64,000 nt of DNA from Asterochloris sp. CNOR1. Taxonomy: Eukaryota > Chlorophyta > Trebouxiophyceae > Trebouxiales > Trebouxiaceae. The stretch is taken from positions 620,001 to 684,000 of the forward strand of contig OZ017759.1 of assembly GCA_963969365.1 (NCBI GenBank), written 5' to 3'. This document shows positions 11,895 through 28,500 of this stretch, in pieces (positions within the stretch are counted from its first letter, which is position 1; each line of letters opens with the position of its first letter). A program made the position numbers and the translations under genes. The notes below the pieces were generated by a model. The model saw nothing but the letters and a program-made list of their open reading frames with translations. It did not search any database and was not told the origin of the DNA.

Positions 11895-14718
11895 TCAGAA
11901 CCCATAGTTGCCACCAAGCTGCTGCAGGTAGCCTGCAGCAGCAATCATGCTTCAGCCATGCTGCTTCAGTGGGCTGAAGATGATCCAAAGGCCAGGCTGA
12001 TGACAAGGCTTGCAGCTCACCTGAGCCAATGGCAATGGCCAGAATTACAAGGGGCAGGCCAAACAGGAAGATGGCGCTGACGCCAGCAAAGCCCAAGACA
12101 TTCTTACCACTGCGAGTACCCTGCACGGCAGGGAAGGAGTGGGTGTGTGAGCAGGTGGCAAATTCAGGCTGCAGGGCACTGCTGACATGCAGCAGACTGT
12201 GAATCGTTTTGACACTGCAAGATCCTCCATGGCAACACGCATGCAGTGCACAATGCATGCCTGTATGTCACTATCGTTGACCTGGCGCCACTGCAGCTCA
12301 CATATGGTCTCACAGACAAGGCTGGGGGCGTTGGGGAACTGAGCTCTTTGCAATGCACTGAGTTTGACCTGCTCTGAGATGAGCTGGGCACGGTCCGCCT
12401 TGCGCTCCTCTGAAATGTTGACTTTGCTGGTGTTCTCGCGGTTCTCCTTCAACAGCTTGTCCCTGATGGCCTCCTCGCTGCCTGCAGTGGTGCAGGCATC
12501 AACAGGCATTGAAACGCCTGCAAAGCTGGTGCTGATGGCCTCCACAGTTGCTTCCCGCAGCCGCAGGGGACCAGGCAGTGAGGCGCATGCATAGCTAGGC
12601 GCCAACGGCAGCTCTGCTGCCTGCAGGTGGAGGGGCTCAGGCAGTGAGATACAAACCCCAGGACTCGACACAGCGAGTCATGTGTCCCTGTGCCCTCCTT
12701 GCTGCCTGCAGGTACCAGGATAGCTATCCCCAGGAAGCACTGTTTCTGGAATCTCTCAACTGAGCTTAGCCCAGGGTGTCTCCTTCACTTCCAGCAGGCG
12801 ATTGATGCAGGCAGCACCCAGAGGGCGTCATGTCAGGGTTCCAAATGACTCTGGCGTGCGCTGTGCACGCCAGAGAAGCGAGATCAGCAATGTACACAAG
12901 GGGGGGGCAGCTGGCGTAGCTGCTCATCTTCGTGCCTGCGAGCCGTGACACCTTGCCTCTGCCGAGCTGAGAGGGCCTTGTGCCTGCAGCCAGCTGCCCG
13001 CAGTCTAACAGTCCGGGCAGCTGCTCGTCGCTTGCTGCACACCCCCACTCAGTTTGGGTTGCTCTGAAGCACTCACCTCCCTGGAGGCGCAACACCGAAG
13101 GACAGCGTGGGTGCACCGGAAACAGCACTTGTGACCCATTGCAGCCTGCTGCAGCGCTCCCCTTGCACATCTTTGGAAAGAACACCTTTGGAGACCAGCC
13201 CTGCGTGCAGGCCGCCTGGAGATATCTGCCTGCAGAAGGACCCTCTGCCCTTCATGGCAGGGCCTGTGTACAGCACTCACCAACGGACTTGAGGGTCTTG
13301 GGCACATCGCCAAAGGCCATGTCGATGGTAGGGCTGATGCGCAGGGACAGGGACCGCGTGACACCGATCTTGCTGGCCTGCCGGCTGGTGTCCAGCAGCT
13401 GGTTGGGGAAGTTGGGGTCGGACACCGCTGTGACCTGCTGCCCAATCTTGATGCCAGCCTGCAGGCAGGGGCGCAACACACTGTGCCATGCTGTTGTGCT
13501 GAGCGGCAGTGCACCCATATAGAGTGAGGGCCTCCAGGCACGCACGACTGGGATAGTCAGGGTCAGATGCTGGTGGGACCTGCTGCCCAGTCTTGACGCT
13601 GGCCTGCAGCCATATGTTGGGGTCCGTTGCAGTGCTCTGCTGAATGTGAGCATCACGATATGGGCACAGGAGACAGGGGGTGCCAAGACCTGGCCTGCAG
13701 ATTATACCACCCATGAACGCTGTGACCCACTGCCCGTTTCTGACGCTGGCCCCTGGCAACAGCTTGGGGTGTGAGGTGCTGAGGCATCGTGGCTGGCACA
13801 GCCTTGAGCAACAAGGACAGGCATCCTGCTGTTGGCCTGCAGGTGTCAATGGCTGTGACCTCTTAAACTGCTACCTGCGGCCTTAGGGAGGTGTGCCCGG
13901 TAAGCTGTGCTTTGCTGGTGGTCAAACAATGTTGGGCAATTATGGCGGGCAGGAAGCTGAATGCTCACGCCGGCCTGCGAGAGCAGGTGAAGTGGACCAG
14001 ACACGGCTGCAACCAGCACCTGACACGGTCATGCAATTTGACGCCTGCCTGCAGGCAGAAGCGTGTCTGCTGTGCAGTCCGCAAGTTGCCGACGGGGCAA
14101 ACCTCAGCCACGAGAGCATGCAGGGCCGAGCACGCTGCACCGCGAGCCACTGTAGAGATGCTGTGATGTGCCGGGTGCGAGCCACTATGACCCTTGCATG
14201 CATGTCAGCAGTGATGCCTGTCGCAAGTCCTAGCTTGCGTCCAATGATGCTGCCTACCTCCTCTGCAGGGCTGTTGGGAGCGACATCTGCCACCACAATC
14301 TTGGTCACTCCATCCTCAAAGACCTCGCCAAAGCGGAGGCTGGCTTGCGCATCCTTTGTGTCAAACGTCAACCTGCATTGGCCGTTGCCCTGATGAGAAA
14401 TAGTGCCATATTCAGTGCCAAATGCAAGGTTGCGTACATCTTTGCTTTGAGTAAGCAGCACGAGATGCAAGGCATTATGGCGGCAGTGGCCGGCATGCCA
14501 GGCTTGAATGGCTCTTGACCACATGTGCCAGAAGCTCACTGCTTGCCCTGGATCTTCGTCTCAGCCTTGATGATAACAGATTGCCGTCTGAAACTCGCTC
14601 TGTGGCGACATCTGTATGTGTTTTGCCGGTACAGGCGTTCAGCCTGGGTACTCCTGGGCAGTAGGTGAGCAGAGGGGGATCTACTGCATTGCACATTCAT
14701 CTTCATGGCAGGAAGCAT
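11895..14718 (-). CDS. Plastid PDZ-domain protein with C-terminal transmembrane anchor
   Basis: Six minus-strand exons (14718-14547, 14439-14258, 13458-13281, 12481-12369, 12120-12021, 11932-11895) total 783 nt, 260 aa, with phase closing throughout. Residues 1-55 are Arg/Ser-rich without acidic residues, ending near RQSVIIKAETK, like a chloroplast transit peptide. Residues about 75-150 form a PDZ-like fold (KIVVADVAPNSPAEEAGIKIGQQVTAVSDP). Residues 178-215 are charged and helical (EEAIRDKLLKENRENTSK). One hydrophobic helix follows (LGFAGVSAIFLFGLPLVILA, about 224-246), then the tail YLQQLGGNYGF. The PDZ part resembles photosystem II factor MET1/TEF30, but there are no TPR repeats, so I do not assign that name. 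It is probably a thylakoid or envelope scaffold or assembly factor. Intron 1 appears to use a GC donor. Confidence 0.78.
13546..13608 (-). repeat. Degenerate copy of PDZ exon 3 start, including its splice acceptor
   Basis: On the minus strand this reads LQASVKTGQQVPPASDPDYP, against LQAGIKIGQQVTAVSDPNFP of the true exon at 13464-13400. The ctgcag acceptor is kept. It sits about 150 bp upstream of the real exon and does not continue into the rest of the domain. Confidence 0.8.
13711..13757 (-). repeat. Second degenerate copy of PDZ exon 3 start
   Basis: On the plus strand cgctgtgacccactgcccgt parallels cgctgtgacctgctgcccaa of the real exon. Translated on the minus strand it gives ASVRNGQWVTAF. 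It is more decayed than the copy at 13546-13608. A further short match, LQAGVKLHDRV, lies at about 14027-14056 with its ctgcag acceptor. Confidence 0.65.
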
Positions 14719-14881
14719 CGAAAAATCTGTGGTCCTTGAAGATTTTGATGACTGACCTATTGATGATCGACCTGTATCAATTCATGTCTCATGCTGGTTC
14801 CGGAAACAGGGCAGCAGCTAAGGGTTGGCCTTCCACGCAGCAGGTCTCAGACTTTCTTGGACGCAACCCCAGCAGAAGCTG

Positions 14882-15170
14882 TCAAACCCTGGACACCCAC
14901 GGTGTCGATGTGAATACAGCTTCTGTGCGGATGATGTTTGGAGCGCCTTCCCAAATGTGGTACTGCTTGGCACAGCTTGTTCCTCACTAGGGAGATGCAG
15001 AACTTAAACAGACGCTGCAAGTCCCAGACGACTTGGTTGTGAATGTGCCCAGCATGCTGCGAGCTGCACTGTGAGGGAGGCCAGCACCTTACCGTGACAT
15101 ACTCAACAATCTCATCCGCTTTATGCTGCGCCCAGCCGCCCAAATGGCCATTGCTCCGGCCGCAGTACAT
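14882..15170 (-). other. Possible two-exon small ORF or gene fragment, unrecognised
   Basis: Exon 15170-15093 (from ATG, MYCGRSNGHLGGWAQHKADE) ends at a strong donor (ACG|gtaagg). It joins in phase to 14962-14882 (YHIWEGAPNIIRTEAVFTST, then a stop), giving 52 residues. Composition looks protein-like, but I recognise no family. It lies just upstream of the PDZ gene start on the same strand. It could be a small gene, the tail of a gene whose earlier exons I could not find, or chance. Confidence 0.3.
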
Positions 15171-15285
15171 CAAGTTGACTCAAACATCCATGGCCGACAT
15201 GGGGCACCTTATTTGGCTGCTGTACCGTAACTACTGCAGCAGGTTTGTCGCCCAAAAAACTTTGCATGCCGTGGGCGGCAGCAAT

Positions 15286-15396
15286 CTGCAGCTCTGCATC
15301 AGGTCGTCTCTGGCTGAGCCCACAGCTGCAGCAGCTCTGCATCAGGCTGCCTCTGGCTGGGCCCCCAGCTGCAGCAGCTCTGCTTGGGCCCTGCAG
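15286..15396. repeat. Tandem repeat, about 42-bp unit, between the PDZ gene and FtsH
   Basis: Two full units and one partial unit begin ctgcag(cag)ctctgc: 15286-15325, 15326-15368 and 15369-15396. They share ctctggctg(a/g)gccc. They lie within a 1.6-kb intergenic stretch (14719-16337) that otherwise holds the promoters of the divergent PDZ and FtsH genes and the possible small ORF. The long minus-strand open frame over this repeat looks non-coding. Confidence 0.7.
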
Positions 15397-16337
15397 GCTG
15401 CACTGCCAGCAGGCAAGGGCCACTCTGGCCTGCCGCTGCTTTCTGTCCATCCGACGGTTGCACCAGCAGGAGAGCAGTAGGATGACCCTGCATCTCCACT
15501 GCTGCAGAATGTGTGATTTTGAGCCTGCTGCAGCTGCAGGACGAGGACATGCTTGCCTGCCTACGTGCCTGCCTGCTGCTGCAGGCACAAGGCAGCTGCT
15601 GCTGATGACAACCTGAGCAGCAGGTGTTGGCGCCTGCTCTAGCCTGGGGCCGCAGACAGTGCTGCCATGTGCTAGTCTCGACAGCTGCGTGGCTGTCGGC
15701 CCACATGCATCAAACGCACCCTGCCAGAGCTTGTGCCAAATCCTTGGCTGGGTAGATGAGGGCTGCACTTTGCACGACTTCCTTATTTGCTGGCTTTGGC
15801 AATTGGGGCTGCGCCTTGGGCATCTGCTGTCTCTGCTTGACCTTGCATATGCCAACCAATCAAGGCATTGCTGAAACTTGCTGCCTAGGCAGGGTCTCTG
15901 CGGGCCACACCTGCAAGCGCAGGCACCAGAGGGGTTGTCAGAGGCTCCAGCATAATTCCAGCTTGCAAGCCTCAAGCCCTGGCTGTCTCAATGTGGCAGC
16001 TGCAGCACATGTAATGGGCCTTTGACGGCAGCCCATCTGCAAGCTGTCTGAGGCAAAGATGTGCTCTGTGCTCTTCTCAGCTTCATCGCAAATCTGCTTG
16101 TGAGGCTTGACCTTGACATGCTGGCGCCGCAGAAAGTATACAACAGAGGACCCTCCCCCTGCACCCCATGCTCACTGAAGCTTCTCTAGTCTCTCAGCTC
16201 GTTTCTGGACTGCAGCTGTGCAGCGGGGACACCATGTGAGCCCTTCACCACATCAGCTATCGTGGCATCAGCTTCTAGGAACAATAAATGCAACCTCAGT
16301 GTGAGGCCAGCAAAATCACTCTGAAAAGATGCAAAGC

Positions 16338-22546
<6,209 letters not shown>

Positions 22547-22683
22547 TCTTCTCTTGAGCTGGCTCCTGCAGCGTGAAACTGTTTCACTTGCTGCTAACTC
22601 TCAAATTCAAAATTTTCTGGATCATAGTGACAGTAAAAAGCAATTTGACATCAAATATCATAATATGTTATTACTGTGCCATA

Positions 22684-24308
22684 CTAGTCAGCTGAGGTGT
22701 CTGATGGCTTCCAAAGCTTTGCCCTGGCTCTAAGGAGCACACGTCGCATGAGCTTGCTGCTGCAGGAAACCTTGGGCAATGCTGGCACTGTTACAGCTAA
22801 GGAATGAACCCAATGTAAAACCGACTGCACATCAGCGGGTGAGCCTGCTGCCTGGTCATCATCAGATCCTGAGAGTTGCTGCACCTCATGCAGAGCTGGA
22901 AGCAAGGGCCCAATCTGCTGCGCAGCTGTATGCTTTGGTGGCCTGCCCTTCCTTGCAGGCGCTGCAGGCTTCGACTTCCCCTTCCAGAAGTTCTCAGCCA
23001 GCTGGAAAGTCTTGAAGACCTTGCCATTGGGTGCCTGCTTGCATCAAAGGGTAAGGCTTTAAGATGGCACACTGCTGCCGTGTGTGAGCTCAGCCTAGCA
23101 GGTGGGCATCACACCTACAACATTGCGTGGTTCCAGGCTGGGCAACTGCTGCAGGGAATCCCCAGCCATAGTAGAAGATGGCACTCCTTTGCTGCCTGAA
23201 GACCACATATCTCAGCCAAAGCCCTGATGGCCTGCCGCAATGCTGGCACACAGGCTGCTGCTGCTCCTTGGGCCTTGCCTCACCAGCACAAGCTGCACAC
23301 AGTGCACTGCAATGCCAGGCCTGGCTGCAATCTGACCATCTGACAGCGCCTGAGCAAGCAGTCATCACAATCGAAGCTTACTTTGCTCACTCATGAGTTG
23401 TGCAGCCGGCAGCTGTCACACTCAGGTTTCTTGAGCTCCACCTTCCTTCACCACAAGCATGAGGCCCTCACCCGGTAGCGCTTGAGCAAGCGACCATCAC
23501 GCTTGGACTCCCTCAGCACCACCTTCCAGCCAGCAGGCATGGGCCGTGGGCCATGCAGGCGTCCCTCCTGTGCAGCTTGCTGCAGGCGCTGTTTGCGGAC
23601 GGCAGCTGGGTCTGCAGCGGATGCATCTGCAGGCCAAGTTAAGATGTTATGATGGGCTGGACTGTTGTCCAGACCAGCAACATAGATGAGCCAGCCAGGT
23701 ACAGCTCGGCCTTGTGTGATGTCTGCACACTGCTGCAGAGTGACCCTCTCCCAAAGCTCACCCGCTGGATCGGCATAGGGGTCTGTGGTGGCATAGACAG
23801 CCCTTTTACGCTTGCCTGCCCTGTCACCTGTGGGCAGCAATGTAAGCAATGCTGCTAAGTGAGAGTGACGATCAACATGAGCCTGCCAGAGTCCTCACCT
23901 ATGCGCAGATCTGGCCCTGTTTCATCAGTAAAGACTCTTCCTGGAGGCTCCACATGCTGTGATGCTTGTCCTGCATCCCTGAAGCGTTGAAACTGCAAGG
24001 CAGCCTGCTGCTCCACCGGCCCAGCTTTGCCGTCCAGCAGGTCCTCAAATGTCACCAGCTCATCTGAGTCTGGGCAGCCTGGCATGGTGCACTAAGCTGT
24101 CGTCAAAGGGCTTCTCTTGCATTCTTCGTCTGCTTTGACCGACATCAATTCAGTGCCTCTGAGGAGGGCCAGACTCAACGCCACGTCAGTATGGCCATTA
24201 CCTTGTCAATGTGCCTGGCAGCTGCACCAGCTTTATCTGCTAAAATGAGCTCACCCACATGTTCAGCAGTCTCTGACATGCGAGCCCTGACCTCTTGCCC
24301 CAGATGAT
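22684..24308 (-). CDS. Methyl-CpG-binding-domain (MBD/TAM-like) protein with AT-hook-like motif; 5' end not resolved
   Basis: Minus-strand exons in phase are 24308-24202 (HLGQEVRARMSETAEHVGEL, helical), 24091-23899, 23827-23762, 23626-23472 and 23034 down to a stop at 22684. The MBD-like core is split by an intron: GPRPMPAGWKVVLRESKRDG ends at RYR, and the next exon resumes APNGKVFKTFQLAENFWKGK. This fits the MBD pattern P-x-GW followed by a (P)xGK-F strand. A basic RKGRPPKH motif follows, like an AT-hook. Expected role is nuclear chromatin binding, possibly to methylated CpG. The last 60 codons may hide a further intron. Exons upstream of 24308 are needed but uncertain. It converges with FtsH; the 137 bp between stops is AT-rich and probably holds both 3' ends. 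Confidence 0.62.
23344..23375 (-). repeat. Degenerate copy of the MBD exon edge in its downstream intron
   Basis: On the plus strand agcgcctgagcaagcagtca matches agcgcttgagcaagcgacca at 23477, inside the MBD exon. Translation of the copy (DCDDCLLRRC) creates spurious cysteines that can mislead into a zinc-finger call. Confidence 0.7.
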
Positions 24309-25569
24309 CTGTAGTGAGTGGGGCTTTGATTTGACCTCGGCAGACCAACTGTTATGCTGCTTGCGCCAGCCATGGGCGTCTGGCAATGCATCAGTAACCA
24401 GCCACTGCATGACAGAGCCTGGACAATGCCACCTCCCCTTGCTATGCCGCGATTCCGCATGCGGTGGCTCTGCCTCAACAGTGCAGAACATTGGCTGACG
24501 ACGACTATATTGATGAGGCACTGCGCCTGCAACAGGGAGGCAGGGTCAACATGATCTCAATTGCCTGTGTTGTGCCATTGGGTCTGCAGGCCCAGCCTGG
24601 CCATAGAGGGCATCTGACCTTGATGGCAGCACTTCACGTGCCTGTGCAAGAGCCAGCCCAAGCCATGCTTGTGTTGTGCTTTTTGTACACCTGCATCAGC
24701 TCCTCCATCGGGGTCCTCATGAACAAGCTCTATCCTCAAGCCCTCCCTGCAGGCATGGCATTCTGACACATGCACAGGATGGAGGCCCAATGCTGCCACC
24801 CAGTAATTGTTTTTTGAACCACTATAACCATCCATGTGGGCCCCAGCTGCTGCTGCTGCATGGGCGCCCTTGACCAAAGATGCGCCATGCTGCCTGAGCC
24901 ATCATAGCACTGCCATATGGCCGTTTTAAATTCTGGCTGCACGCAGCGTCTCCTGGTCCTACTTGAGATCAAGTTGCCCGGTCCATTGCAATGTCGCTAG
25001 GTGGCCCCCACAGCTGCCCACTCACAGGTGGTCGACTCCCGGGGCAACTTTGCTGGTGGCTCTAATACAGCATCAGGAGGTCGCCGATAGAGCATACTAG
25101 AGCATCTTATGGGCATTGCTGCTCCGGCGGCCATCGATGCAATTCCAGTTGCCCATCTACAGCTGCTGCCGTTGCAATTTTGAGGTTTGCATATGCTGGA
25201 CACCCCAGGCAGCCTGCACTGCTTGCAGATTTCCCTGGTCCTCGCAGTGTATTGGCAGCTGCAGCCTTGGAGGAGTGACTTGAAGGAGTAAGATGGACAG
25301 GCAGTGGCATTTCCACATCAGGAAGTCGCCCAGACAAGACCCTCACCAATATCTGCACAGCATGCCTGCCATGTTGATCAGACATGTGCTCTGAGCTGCA
25401 CCCAGCTGAAGGAGTTCTCTGGCCTGCATAAGCCTGAATTCAGTTCATCATCCATCTACAGTCAACTTCATGTGCTAGGTCTGCTGGCTGTCGTGCGCCA
25501 GATATCGGCGGGCCCTGCTCAGCTGCCACCCACATCAAGGAGCACAGTGCCAAGACAAAGCTCTTTTGC
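24309..25569. other. Unassigned stretch between MBD gene and ABCB start
   Basis: This 1.26 kb should contain the missing 5' exons and promoter of the minus-strand MBD gene and the promoter of the plus-strand ABCB gene. Minus-strand open stretches at about 24340-24520 (with GWRKQHNSWSAEV), 24600-24870 and 25107-25385 (from an ATG at 25385) have some protein-like character. I could not connect them in phase to the MBD exons, so none is called. Confidence 0.4.
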
Positions 25570-28500
25570 ATGACAGAGCCCGTGGTGCCAGCTCAGGAGA
25601 GCATAGCAGCTTTGGCCGAAACTGCCAACGATGCTGCTGGGGCTGCAAATGCGGCAGGTCCCAAAAAGAAGGCCTCTGTGCCATCTGTGGCATACAGCAA
25701 GCTGTTCAGGTGGACATGGCATGATCTGGCATTAGCAGCACAAGTTGGCATGTGCTGACTTTCTACTGCTTGTGCTCTGCAGCACAGCTGACGGGCTGGA
25801 CATGGTGCTCATGGCATCAGGCTCGCTGGGGGCCATCATCAGTGGTGAGATCAGCTGTGACATAATCCAGCCCACATGTTGCGCTGGGGGCTAAAACAGT
25901 TGAAAGCATGCTACGATGGGGCATGCCCTGGGACATGCCTGGCCCAGGTGTGGCCGCCAGAACAGCTTGATGATTGACATGCTGTGCGATGCAGCCAGAC
26001 ATTCTCCATCCCAGTCAGCCTGCCACTCTGCCCGTCATCTTGCAATCTGGTGCAGGTGCCACACTCCCCATGTTCTCGCTCATATTTGGGCAGCTCATCA
26101 ATGCTGTTGGGCAAAACCTGAACAACCTGCCACGGCTGGTGTCGGAAGTGGACAAGGTGTGGGCACCTGCTCTGCTTGAGCTTCCTGCATGCTGCTCACC
26201 CCCTGGTGCTCCAGCTGCTAGCTGGCCTGCTTCACCCTGAGAAGGCTTGGTGTGTCATGCTGTGCAGGTCTGCTTGTACTTTGTGTACCTATCCATTGTG
26301 GGCCTGGTGGCTGGCTACTTCGAGGTGGCGCCTTGGATGTGGTCAGGTGCAACCTCTGCACATCTGTCTTCAGCGGCAATGGCTCATGTCTGGGGCACTC
26401 GGGATGTGCTCAATTGTGGCGGCTGAAAGCTTCGAGCAGGGGCATGTACTCAAGACAGCTGCACTTGGATGGGCCGAAAGTGCCTCTTTATGGTGATTCC
26501 TGGTGCAGCAGCGCTACTGCTGTTCCTGGCATTTGCCCTTAAGCCCCAGTCAGCATGTCCTGGTGCTGTTTGTGTCACCTCTTGAAGGGCGCATCAATGT
26601 CAGTGGTGCAGACATACACAATCACGGGGCTGCATTGAGATGGGCTTGCATGCCGCTGCATGGCCCAGGTAGGGTAAGTATTGGAGGTTGGCAGGCGCAC
26701 TTACGAAGGCTCAGACTGCTTTTGCACAGACTGCCCATGCCTGCTCACCTGAACAAAATGCCATACCAATGGCTGTGCTGTGCTGCCTGCCTGTACCAAA
26801 CCATGCATGCCCTTAGTTGGCAGGGTCAGGCTGTCTTTCTGCACTGGGTGCATCACACAGCACATGCAAAGGATGTGCGCCGTTGTAATCGACACCTGAC
26901 AGCTGCCCTCGCTGCAGGGACCCGCCAGGCCAATCGCATCCGCCACCGCTACCTGGCAGCGGTGCTCAGGCAGGATGTTGCCTTTTTCGATGAGAAGGCC
27001 AGCGGGGGCCTCATGCAGGGCCTGAACGAGGACATCGTGGCCATCCAAAATGCAAGTCCACTTTTGCTGATCTATGCGGCTCTTTGTTATAGCCAGTGTC
27101 CCACTTTGGTTGTGTCCTATGCCTCTGACGTGGCAGCAGCAGCAGTGTCACCACCTGTGCGGGCTGCCTGGTGTACTTCACACCTATGCATTGTGCTGTC
27201 CGTGCAGTGCCCTCACCCTCGGCTGCAGCCGTCTGGGATAGCACCCCTACCCAACTGGGCTTCGATCCCAAACCTCCAGCCTGTCACATGCTGGACAGGC
27301 TGCAGCTCTGCTCCAGGTTTGCAAGCAAACTCATGAGCGCCACCAACATCACCCCCATGTGATCCTCTGCAGGCCTTAGGCGAGAAGAACGGCAATTTCA
27401 TGCACCACCTGGCCACCTTTGTTGTGGGCTACATCATCGGTGAGCAGCAGCCTGCAGTCAGCCGCAGCCTCTCTGAAGAGCATACAACATGCTGCACAAC
27501 CGGCCCTTGGTCGTGGGCTGCATAATTGCTGCAAGGTGCAGCCTCTGCCCAGCAGCTCAGTGAAATTGTCAGGCATGCCTTTCTTGCCCGCTCCCCAGTT
27601 CAGCCTGAGAGGTGCTGCAATCAGGGCCACACGCTCCATGCTGTCTATGCTGCAGCGTTCACCAAGGGCTGGGACATGACCCTCGTCATCCTGGCCTTGA
27701 CGCCGCTGCTAGCTCTGGCGGGCACCTCCATTGCCCTCGCTCTGGGACGCATGGACACAGCCTCCAGCAAAGCCTATGCAGGTGAGGGCCTGCCTTGCAG
27801 ACACCAGCATGTCGCTGATGCACTGCAGCTGCCTCTTCTGGCCGGTAGCCAGCAGGACCACATCCTTGTGTGAGGCCGCCACTGCGGTACAGCAGCACAA
27901 CAAAGCTGTGCCTCCCAGCTTGCCAATCGCGCCTGGTACACTTAAAGCCAGCAAGCCAGGCTCCAAGCTTGCCTCCACAATGCGCTTTCCAGTCTGGCAA
28001 CAGAAAGGCCTGCATTGCGGCGGCACTCCCTGCTTGTACAGTTGCAGAGCCTGCCGATGTGCGAAATCTGCCTGTGCACGGGCCTGCCTTGCTTAGCTTG
28101 CCACATCAGGACCCAGCTCTGTCTGCAGTCCCTCACACATGCCAAGAGGATGTCAGCATCACTGTGTCTTCCTGTGCTGATCTGCAAATGGGCTTGACAT
28201 TCCCGATGCTCTCGATGCCTAGGATTTACTCCAGCAACCAGGCTTCTCCTGCCAATGCAGCTGCCAATGGCATTGCCACGGAGGCGCTGGCGGCTGTGCG
28301 CACAGTTCTGAGCTTCAATGGGGAGCAGCGCACACTGGAGCGCTACAGGGCCTCACTGCAGAAGCCCATGCAGACAGGTCTGCCTGCCCTCCCGTCCTTT
28401 GCCTTCAGCAGCCACTGCCAGCCTGCAGCAATGGGCTGCTTGCGTTTGCTCTTGCCACCCCATCCCGCTGATTGTGCAGTGTACAGACTCATAGCAGGCC

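Noticed and set aside
15121-15975. Long minus-strand open frame (about 284 codons) between the PDZ gene and FtsH
   Set aside because: Composition is Cys/Gln/Arg/Ser-rich from CAG-type repeats, it spans a tandem repeat, and it has no recognisable domain or splice context.
23340-23430. CxxC motifs suggesting a PHD or CW zinc finger in the MBD gene
   Set aside because: They arise from decayed copies of the MBD exon inside its intron; the true exons join in phase without them.
24340-24870. Segments GWRKQHNSWSAEV and GYSGSKNNYWVAA resembling AP2-type DNA-binding repeats
   Set aside because: Too short, no conserved AP2 core such as a YRG element, and no in-phase exon path.
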